The notes beneath the pieces are model-generated. The model saw only the letters and a list, made by a program, of their open reading frames with translations, made no database searches and had not been told where the DNA came from. A stretch of 64,000 nucleotides of DNA from Zoroaster sp. YZ-2022 (taxonomy: Eukaryota > Echinodermata > Asteroidea > Forcipulatida > Zoroasteridae), in NCBI GenBank assembly GCA_029582265.1, contig CM055816.1, forward strand, positions 25,073,825-25,137,824, given 5' to 3'. Positions 57,820 to 64,000 of the stretch are shown here, piece after piece (the first letter of the stretch is position 1; each line of letters begins with the position of its first letter). A program made the translations under genes and the position numbers.

Positions 57820-59484
57820 TTACACTTCACCTGGGCATCTACTTAAATAATCAGCCCCAACGTTATCACTACCCTTGATGGCTTTCACATTGAATCTATA
57901 TGGCTGGAGGCTGAGTGCCCATCTCATAACTCTGCTATTATTGACCTTCGCCGTTGTCAGGTATGCCAATGGGTGGTGGTCTGTTTCTACAACAAATTCT
58001 GTCCCATACAAGTACATGTGGAATTTGGAAATTGCCCAAACCAAGGCGAGACATTCTCGCTCAATGATTGCATACGCGCGCTCTCTTGCAAGCAGTTTGC
58101 GACTGGCGTAGCAAATCGGAAATAGCGTACTGTCATCTTGTTGCAAAAGAACCGCTCCTACCCCTACATCAGAGGCATCTGTTCTAAGAATGTAGAGTTT
58201 GCGGTGATCTGGCAGATGTAAGATAGGCGCTGAGACAAGTCGCGCTTTCAGCGTGCTAAATGCATGTTCCTGTGCCTCTTCCCATTTCACATGATTTGGT
58301 TTTCCTTTCTTGGTCAGATCTGTAATCGGTACTGCAATGGCTGAAAAGTTCGGAATAAATTTGCGGTAATAGTTCACAAGGCCCATGAGTGATCTAACTT
58401 CCTTTTTCGTTCGTGGACGAGATGCATTCAAGATTTTTGTGATCTTTTCCGGCTGTGGCTTTACAACGCCGTTTCCTACAATGTGTCCTAGAAAATCAAG
58501 AGAATCATATCCGACCACACATTTGGTTGGTTTAGCAGTCAAATTTGCCTTGCGCAAGCGGTTCAACACGTCTCGAACTGTTTCTATGTGTTGCTCCCAA
58601 CTATCCGTGTATATCAGAATATCGTCAATGAAGTTCACGACATGCGGGAGGTTTTCAAGCAATTTTCTCATCATCCGTGTGAAAGTAGCTGGTGCATTTA
58701 CCGTTCCGAAAGGTAAAACGTTGAATCGGTACAGACCTTCGGAGGTAATGAATGTAGTCTTATCTTTGTCTGCGTCGGCAATCGGTATTTGCCAATACCC
58801 TTTTGTGAGGTCCAATTTCGTGAAAAATTTCGCGGTGCCAACTTGTGCCATGAGGTTTTCTGGATTTGGAATTGGTTCGGGATCGAAAATGGTGACTCTG
58901 TTTAGCTTCCGAAAATCTACGCTAAACCGATTTGTACCGTCTTTCTTTCGCACTAGTACGATGGGTGATGCGTATTTCGACACCGATTTTTCGATAACAC
59001 CGAGTTTGATCATGGTATCGATTTCCTTTTTTATTACATCTTGAATTGATAACGGTACCGGATAAGCTTTCGTATAGATTGGGTCATTCATTGTCAGTTT
59101 TACGTTGAACTCAATTAGATCTGTGCGACCAGGAAGGTCGGTTAAGACGTCGGCGTATTCCGCGAGCATTTCAGTTAGTTGCTGTTTTTGCGCTTCTGTT
59201 CGATTCTCACCGATATGCACATCTTGCCAGTTTTCAGTTTGTGCTATCGGCAGAAGTTTTACCTCCATCATTCCTTCTTCAATCTCGTCATCGATTACGC
59301 TATGGTTGACGTGGGTGAGACTTGCCGCTGCATGGATGATTTCTGGTTTGTTTTCGGTTCCTGATCGAGCTATATATTTGTTTAGGAAATTTGCGTGAAA
59401 TGTACGCGGCTTGCCGTTCATATCTATATAGTAGTCATGATGTGCAACTTTCCGTAATACTGGGAACGGCCCCTTCCACTGCAA
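57820..59484 (-). CDS. Integrase GPF tail, reverse transcriptase and RNase H (uninterrupted frame)
   Basis: 554 codons, open further upstream to about 59535 with no ATG, so it is the downstream part of a polyprotein. Residues 2-10 hold the GPF motif of the integrase C-terminus (QWKGPFPVL). RT: LGVIEKSVSKYASPIVLVRK at 161-180, motif A KLDL with Asp 225, LPFG at 257-260, catalytic FIDD with Asp 287/288, and FLGHIV at 331-336. RNase H: Asp 436 (RTDAS), Glu 477 (ERECLA), Asp 502 (TDHHPL), Asp 545 (GADYLSR). The frame ends CPGEV, 130 bp before the LTR. All RT and RNase H catalytic residues are present, in contrast to the broken integrase. Confidence 0.9.
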   Translation of the reverse strand: MQWKGPFPVLRKVAHHDYYIDMNGKPRTFHANFLNKYIARSGTENKPEIIHAAASLTHVNHSVIDDEIEEGMMEVKLLPIAQTENWQDVHIGENRTEAQKQQLTEMLAEYADVLTDLPGRTDLIEFNVKLTMNDPIYTKAYPVPLSIQDVIKKEIDTMIKLGVIEKSVSKYASPIVLVRKKDGTNRFSVDFRKLNRVTIFDPEPIPNPENLMAQVGTAKFFTKLDLTKGYWQIPIADADKDKTTFITSEGLYRFNVLPFGTVNAPATFTRMMRKLLENLPHVVNFIDDILIYTDSWEQHIETVRDVLNRLRKANLTAKPTKCVVGYDSLDFLGHIVGNGVVKPQPEKITKILNASRPRTKKEVRSLMGLVNYYRKFIPNFSAIAVPITDLTKKGKPNHVKWEEAQEHAFSTLKARLVSAPILHLPDHRKLYILRTDASDVGVGAVLLQQDDSTLFPICYASRKLLARERAYAIIERECLALVWAISKFHMYLYGTEFVVETDHHPLAYLTTAKVNNSRVMRWALSLQPYRFNVKAIKGSDNVGADYLSRCPGEV

Positions 59485-59516
59485 AAGTAATTTGTTCGCG
59501 TCAGTTGGCAGAAGAA

Positions 59517-60441
59517 CTAATACTCCGTCGCCCGGGTATCAAACTTTCGATCTCGAGTACGCGCGTCGTAGTATTTCTTATAGCGAGTGCTAGACTTCGC
59601 GAGTTCTTCTCTAGCTAGTTCGCAAGTAGACTCTAACCGTTCACGCAAGTCTATGACATACTGGTAAGTTGTCTTTACCTCTTCGTCTAATTCTTCTCCC
59701 GTCCACAACTCTCTGAGAATAGTAAGTGGACCTCGTACTGAACGACCGTACATGAGCTCGAAGGGAGTGTAACCCAGGCTTTCTTGAGGACATTCTCTAT
59801 ACGCGAATAATAGCGCAGGGATATACCGATCCCAATCACGCGGTCTCTCACTACACATGCGCCTTAACATTCGTTTCAGCGTGCCATTGAATTTATCAAC
59901 TAGTCCATTACAGATCGGATGGTAGGGCGTGGTTTGCAGCTGTTTCAAGGACATCAGTCTGCCTATTTCTTTCATTTCTTTCATGAAAGTATTTCGTTCG
60001 GTACGCCCATTCGAGTGAAGATTTCAAACAACGCTTCAGCCACACGTTCTGTTTCAATTCTAGAAAGGGCTACGGCTTCCGGATAGCGCGTGGCATAGTC
60101 CACTAAGGTCAGAATATATATGTTGCCTCGTTCTGTGATGGGGTGAATTGGTCCTATCAAGTCTACAGCTACTCGTCTAAATGGGGTATCAATTAAAGGC
60201 ATTCTACCAAGAGGAACTTTGCTGACACGACCTTTCGCGACCGTTCTTTGGCATATATCACAAGACACGCAATATCTACGTATGTCACCTTACACGACTG
60301 GCCAAAAGAAGTTTGCGAGTACGCGGTCTGTGGTTTTCTTAGTACCAAGATGCCCTGCCATGGTGGAATCGTGCGCGAGCTTCAATACTTTTGAGTGCAT
60401 TTTCTTAGGGAGGACCAATTGTGCGATTACGCGACATTTTC
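59517..60441 (-). pseudogene. Integrase, inactivated
   Basis: Read on the minus strand. A zinc-binding region has His pairs in AHDSTMAGH and CVSC; a TAA stop sits between them at about 60293. A frameshift near 60428 separates it from the upstream frame. The catalytic core has the first Asp in RRVAVDLIGP (frame 59981-60268), which ends at NEILS. The next frame (59517-59984) resumes at MKEIGRLMSLKQL, so the segment that should carry the second catalytic Asp is deleted. The third acidic residue reads GLVDKFNGTLK, Asp instead of the usual Glu. A further frameshift near 59535 leads to the RT frame. The enzyme would have joined element DNA to the genome; this copy cannot. Confidence 0.85.
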
Positions 60442-60844
60442 TGTTGATGGTGAAGCGAATTCACGGTAGAGTAATCCGTTCGAGATGAAATACCTTGTCT
60501 CATTATCCTTACCCGTTTGCCGACTTTGTCCCGTTTCCGCGAGAGTCCAAAGTTTAGTCAATGCCGGATCTTCGTGTTGCGCTTGGATGATTTCCGGCCG
60601 AGATTCGGAGAGATTTTGCGTTTTGGGAACCTTAAGAGGACACAAGTCCGTGGTTTTCTTCAGCTTCTGAGCTCTAGTCTCAACTGCAGCTGTTTTCTCG
60701 TCACGAGGGCTCTGGCATTTCTGTTCTTGTGTGTTATTTCGTTTGATCTTCGGTGACCAACTGGGATCAGGATCACGCGGGTCTCTTACACCTGCAATGT
60801 TTCCTAATATGAGATCGTACAAAGGATCTCGCATACACAATGCA
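60427..60844 (-). pseudogene. Protease C-terminal end and integrase leader (frame-shifted)
   Basis: This frame continues the protease in +1 relative to gag. It begins with CMRDPLYDLILGN, a typical protease-end phrase of these elements, and runs through a basic, Lys/Arg-rich linker to GLLYREFASPS, the start of the integrase N-terminal region. The shift from the gag frame occurs at about 60845-60850, inside the protease domain. I therefore read it as a mutation and not a programmed shift, although the latter cannot be excluded. Confidence 0.7.
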
Positions 60845-62161
60845 TTATACAGTTCCTACAAAATACGACGAATCTATTTCAATACGCGCGACTGGAACAT
60901 TTCGTGCCGTGCCGTCTAGAAGGACACACTTTTGCTTTGTCTCCAACATTTGTTCATCCTCGACTAAACTCTGTTTGACAACGACTGTGCTACATCCGCT
61001 ATCTCGTAGAACCTTAACTATTTCGTTGCCTACATACCCGTCGCTTACTGGCATTCGATTAGCGACTGTACACGCGACACTAATCATGGGGACTTCATGA
61101 CCACAAGACAGTTTCAAATTTTCCCCTGTATGACCTACACATTCGCAAAGCGAAGACTTTTTTTTTTGCACAGTTTCATCATCGGTTTCTTCTGTTACTT
61201 GCAGACTCGCCGATTGGGTTGTGTATGGTTTCGCCCATGATTGTTTCCGCTGCCTACAATTACGCGCTATATGGCCCTTTTTCCCGCAAACAAAGCATTC
61301 GCGTAGTTCCCATTTACGCAGCTTTCCATCGTTGTTGGCAGCAACCGGTTCACGCTTCGACGGATCTTTGTTTTCACTGTGTCGATAGTTAGGGCTACTA
61401 AATTTCCGAACTGGTCTATCGCCATCTGTCCTTCGATGAGCCTCTACATACATATCAGCTAATTTGGTCATCTCTTGAATGTTGCTTGGTTTGCGCTCCT
61501 TAAGGTACAATGCTAAGTCTTTACCGCAAGTCGAAATAACTTGCTCATGCAGAAGCAGATCCCTAAGGCCGTCGTACGTCTTTGTTACGTCGCCTAATTC
61601 GACCCAGCGATTGAGGTAGCCTTTCAAGCGATCAGCGAATTGATTGAATGTTTCTCCTTGTTCACGTTTTGCACTTCTAAACTCTACCCTGAAACCTTCA
61701 TCGGTCAAATTGTACCTGTGTAACAATGCTGCCTTCAAGTCACTGAAATTGTCTGCTTGCTCTATGGGTAACCGACCGTAAACTTCTAGCGCTCTACCCG
61801 TAAGTAATGTACCTAGCGAAATTGCCCAATCCTTCTGCGGCCAACCCACTACCTTCGCGAACCTTTCAAATCGGTGGAGATATGCGTCCATCTCATCGCG
61901 ACCGTCATTGAAGGGTGGAAGTTTAGGTTTCTTAACTTGGCTTGGTTCGACCTTACCGGAAGTGTTCGCCTTTTTCTGCTGCTCTAATTTCAATTCAACT
62001 TCTTTAAGTTCCTTAGCTTGTTCTCGCTCTCTTGCCCGACTATCGCGCTCACCCTGTTCCTTTTCGCGCTGAACTTGTTCTCTTTCGCGCGCGAAGTTTA
62101 TGAGATCTTTTCCTTCAAGACCTAATGATTTACCCATACTAAGGTACTTTTCGAACTCCAT
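60845..62161 (-). CDS. Gag with SCAN-like capsid end, CCHC knuckle and start of protease
   Basis: 438 residues from the ATG at 62161 (MEFEKYLSMGKSLG); the same frame is open 30 codons further but that part is hydrophobic and unlike gag. Residues 20-65 form a highly charged coiled coil. 80-150 are the capsid N-terminal part. 155-243 resemble a SCAN domain (GETFNQFADRLKGYLNRWVE, LLLHEQVIS, LADMYVEAHR). A zinc knuckle C289-x2-C292-x4-H297-x4-C302 binds genomic RNA. An aspartic protease begins at about 365 with Asp387-Ser-Gly. The TAA at 60845 cuts the protease before its end, and the rest follows in another frame. Gag forms the particle; the protease cleaves the polyprotein. Confidence 0.85.
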   Translation of the reverse strand: MEFEKYLSMGKSLGLEGKDLINFAREREQVQREKEQGERDSRAREREQAKELKEVELKLEQQKKANTSGKVEPSQVKKPKLPPFNDGRDEMDAYLHRFERFAKVVGWPQKDWAISLGTLLTGRALEVYGRLPIEQADNFSDLKAALLHRYNLTDEGFRVEFRSAKREQGETFNQFADRLKGYLNRWVELGDVTKTYDGLRDLLLHEQVISTCGKDLALYLKERKPSNIQEMTKLADMYVEAHRRTDGDRPVRKFSSPNYRHSENKDPSKREPVAANNDGKLRKWELRECFVCGKKGHIARNCRQRKQSWAKPYTTQSASLQVTEETDDETVQKKKSSLCECVGHTGENLKLSCGHEVPMISVACTVANRMPVSDGYVGNEIVKVLRDSGCSTVVVKQSLVEDEQMLETKQKCVLLDGTARNVPVARIEIDSSYFVGTV

Positions 62162-62352
62162 GGTTACGACAGATATGCCTATGAACAAGAATAATACCGT
62201 CACTATCAAGCCAACCCTAACGCAATTGTGTTTGTGCAAGCTGCCAAGCAAGGGCTTCCATAAACCACTTTGAACCTCTATTCTGTGTAACCGTGCAACT
62301 CAGACTACCGGTTTTCCTCACCGCGTTACTTTCTCGGACAAGCCCCTTGTCT

Positions 62353-62408
62353 TGTCACATTCCCAGTTTGCCACTCCCAGGGAAAACTGCCTTATCCGCA
62401 AAACCCAA
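62353..62408 (-). repeat. 5' LTR, outer part missing in gap
   Basis: TGTCACATTCCCAGTTTGCC matches the inner end of the 3' LTR at 56501. The sequence runs into the N gap after 56 bases. The bases just inside (62330-62352) do not show an obvious TGG-type primer-binding site. Confidence 0.65.
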
Positions 62409-62908
62409 NNNNNNNNNNNNNNNNNNNNNNNNNNNNNNNNNNNNNNNNNNNNNNNNNNNNNNNNNNNNNNNNNNNNNNNNNNNNNNNNNNNNNNNNNNNN
62501 NNNNNNNNNNNNNNNNNNNNNNNNNNNNNNNNNNNNNNNNNNNNNNNNNNNNNNNNNNNNNNNNNNNNNNNNNNNNNNNNNNNNNNNNNNNNNNNNNNNN
62601 NNNNNNNNNNNNNNNNNNNNNNNNNNNNNNNNNNNNNNNNNNNNNNNNNNNNNNNNNNNNNNNNNNNNNNNNNNNNNNNNNNNNNNNNNNNNNNNNNNNN
62701 NNNNNNNNNNNNNNNNNNNNNNNNNNNNNNNNNNNNNNNNNNNNNNNNNNNNNNNNNNNNNNNNNNNNNNNNNNNNNNNNNNNNNNNNNNNNNNNNNNNN
62801 NNNNNNNNNNNNNNNNNNNNNNNNNNNNNNNNNNNNNNNNNNNNNNNNNNNNNNNNNNNNNNNNNNNNNNNNNNNNNNNNNNNNNNNNNNNNNNNNNNNN
62901 NNNNNNNN
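62409..62908. other. Assembly gap, exactly 500 N
   Basis: A round 500 N usually marks a gap of unknown size. Reading frames reported across it are meaningless. Confidence 0.98.
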
Positions 62909-63083
62909 ACAAAAAGGTTTAGCGTCCCGTTAATTGTGTGTGATCCTCGCTACTGCTGTTACCCAGGTTGTTTGCATATGACCGGGGCTTGATCCCTGGC
63001 TACTCGGCAGATATGGTTTGCCTCTGACCTGGCCCCATAGAGCAATAGATAATTATATAAGTGGACCGCCCACCAAACATAGG

Positions 63084-63156
63084 GGCTGGTTAGCTCAGTT
63101 AGTAGAGCGCTCGTACGGTAATCGAGAGGTCGCGGGTTCGAGTCCGGCATCAGCCA
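63084..63156 (+). tRNA. tRNA-like gene 1, nominal anticodon GGT (possibly pseudo)
   Basis: 73 nt fold as a cloverleaf: a 7-bp acceptor stem GGCTGGT/ATCAGCC with one G-U, a D stem GCTC/GAGC, an anticodon stem CTCG/CGAG (fifth pair T-T), and a T stem with one G-G mismatch and loop TTCGAGT. The B box GGTTCGAGTCC is perfect and the A box near perfect. The nominal anticodon at 63117-63119 is GGT (Thr), preceded by C at position 33 where tRNAs have U. GGT-anticodon tRNAs are not the normal eukaryotic Thr isoacceptor. A pseudogene or SINE head is therefore at least as likely as a working gene. Confidence 0.5.
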
Positions 63157-63404
63157 ATTTTTCTTTGCTCGCTACCCGTTTATAATATTTCAGGTCAGTT
63201 TCTCCATATAAATCTACTTTGTGTACAACCACATAAAAGGCTTGTGTCCCATTAATTGTGTGATCCCCGCTACTGCCGTTACCCAGGTTGTTTGCATCTG
63301 ACCGGGGCTTGATCCCTGGCTACTCGGCAGATATGGTTTGGCCTCTGACCTGGCCCCATAGAGCAATAGATAATTGGCATAAGTGGACCGCCCACCAACA
63401 TAGG

Positions 63405-63478
63405 GGCTGGTTAGCTCAGTTGGTAGAGCGCCTGTATGGTAATCGAGAGGTTCGCGGGTTCGAGTCCGGAATCAGCCA
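63405..63478 (+). tRNA. tRNA-like gene 2, nominal anticodon GGT (possibly pseudo)
   Basis: 74 nt with perfect A box (TAGCTCAGTTGG) and B box (GGTTCGAGTCC), the same acceptor stem, U at position 33 and nominal anticodon GGT at 63438-63440. The anticodon stem is poorer than in copy 1 (C-A and T-T mismatches), and the variable region has one extra T. It lies 321 bp from copy 1 in the next tandem unit. Confidence 0.45.
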
Positions 63479-63499
63479 ATTTTACTTTGCTCGCTACCC

Positions 63500-63501
<2 letters not shown>

Positions 63502-63536
<35 letters not shown>
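63502..63536. repeat. (TA)n microsatellite
   Basis: Uninterrupted TA run of about 17 units at the end of the second tandem unit. Confidence 0.95.
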
Positions 63537-63543
<7 letters not shown>

Positions 63544-63574
63544 AATAGTAAAGGTGAAACAGTGCTGACCGGAT

Positions 63575-64000
63575 AGTTATACCCGAGCTTTCGGTGCCCT
63601 GCACTTCACCTCTGATATTTCCATTGACACCATCACCTTCCTCGACATCAACGTGTCTATCAATGGAAACTCTCTGACTACATCGGTCCACTACAAGCCT
63701 ACTGATTCCCACAGCTACCTGCATTAGGAGTCGTCACACCCCAAGAAATGTAAAGATGCCATCCCATACAGCCAATTCCTCCGCCTCCGTCGAATTTGCA
63801 GCGAGACGTTGAGTTTAATCACCGTGGTATAGAAATGAAGGGTTTTCAAACAACGTGGATACCAGCTTATGTTACTGATGCTGTTTTCGCAGAGTATCAT
63901 CAGTCACCCGCCAAGGAAGCAAGCCCCTCCCAAGCAGCAAGATCGTATCCCTCTTGTCCTGACCTACCACCCGCTCAACATGGCTGTCAGGAATATCCTC
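63575..64000 (+). pseudogene. Penelope-like element RT fragment, cut by window end
   Basis: Translated pieces read LHFTSDISIDTITFLDINVS, LTTSVHYKPTDSHSYLH and then, after a stop, SSHPKKCKDAIPYSQFLRLR RICSE. Further on come GYPAYVTDAVF and, in another frame, QDRIPLVLTYHPLNMAVRNI. The FLD, YKPTD, SSHP and IPYSQFLRLRRIC order is characteristic of the C-terminal part of Penelope-like reverse transcriptases. Stops and frameshifts are present. The downstream GIY-YIG endonuclease, if any, would lie beyond the window. Confidence 0.75.

Larger units (their letters stand above)
56501..62408 (-). mobile_element. Gmr1-like Ty3/gypsy LTR retrotransposon (gag-PR-IN-RT-RH order)
   Basis: Read on the minus strand: 5' LTR (62353 into the gap), gag with zinc knuckle and protease, then integrase, then reverse transcriptase and RNase H, polypurine tract and 3' LTR. 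Integrase before RT is the reverse of the usual Ty3/gypsy order and matches the Gmr1-like group described from deuterostomes. No envelope-like frame lies between RNase H (57820) and the 3' LTR. The 5' LTR is mostly lost in the N gap, so the insertion cannot be dated by LTR comparison from this window. Confidence 0.85.
62909..63501 (+). repeat. Two tandem ~321-bp units, each with a tRNA-like core
   Basis: Unit 1 (about 62909-63230) and unit 2 (63231-63501, ending in the TA run) share GTCCC(G/A)TTAATTGTGTG, GACCGGGGCTTGATCCCTGG, CTGACCTGGCCCCATAGAGC, GTGGACCGCCCACCAA, the tRNA-like part and TTTGCTCGCTACCCGTTTAT. The gap may hide more units. The structure fits a tandem tRNA-like cluster or a tRNA-headed SINE dimer. 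Confidence 0.75.

Noticed and set aside
62293..62933. Frames crossing the N gap
   Set aside because: They consist almost wholly of undetermined residues.

Overview
The window looks like AT-rich, repeat-dominated DNA from a marine invertebrate. Deuterostome, and probably echinoderm, is an inference. It rests on a Ty3/gypsy element of the Gmr1-like type (integrase upstream of reverse transcriptase, a gene order described from deuterostomes), on L2/CR1-, L1- and Penelope-like retroelement remains, on tRNA-derived SINEs, and on a secreted PAN plus fibrinogen-domain protein. No species can be named from the sequence alone.

Only one convincing host protein gene is present. It is a single-exon secreted fibrinogen-related (FReD) lectin-like gene at 2339-3370 (+), with a recognisable CCAAT/TATA/initiator promoter and a nearby poly(A) signal. 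A decayed Myb-associated, coiled-coil gene of probable transposon origin lies at 15539-16330 (-).

Layout. 1-1400: dispersed repeat modules cut by the window edge and repeated at 36355-37800. 2051-3420: the FReD gene. 3421-7640: AT-rich DNA with a 145-bp polypurine tract. 7640-11960: dispersed repeats, including an inverted-repeat element at 11235-11818. 13027-13845: an 819-bp element with perfect 27-bp terminal inverted repeats, packed with about 30 copies of ATACGC in alternating orientation. 15.5-17.3 kb: the Myb-like pseudogene, a GC-rich repeat (family R) and an L1-like fragment. 17.4-23.1 kb: a composite repeat unit interrupted by an RTE-like retrotransposon. 23.3-27.2 kb: more R copies and a 31-bp tandem array.

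27482-35253 and 38550-43527 are two direct copies of one block. They hold a 77/78-bp minisatellite (about 24 versus 3 units), a TA run, a 15-16-bp CACC-rich minisatellite and an L2/CR1-like retroelement. Comparing them exposes a 549-bp MITE insertion and a ~730-bp deletion. 44.6-49.8 kb: an antisense reverse-transcriptase fragment, a second composite unit carrying a tRNA-Leu-like SINE, another R copy and a hAT-like MITE. 51.9-54.9 kb: a nearly full-length but broken L2-like element. 56501-62408 and on into the gap: the Gmr1-like LTR element on the minus strand. 62409-62908: a 500-N assembly gap. 62909-64000: two tandem units with tRNA-like cores, then a Penelope-like fragment cut by the window end.

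Apart from the FReD gene the genes do not form a pathway. The window mostly records nested and duplicated mobile DNA, and several insertions can be dated relative to one another because empty sites survive in paralogous copies.
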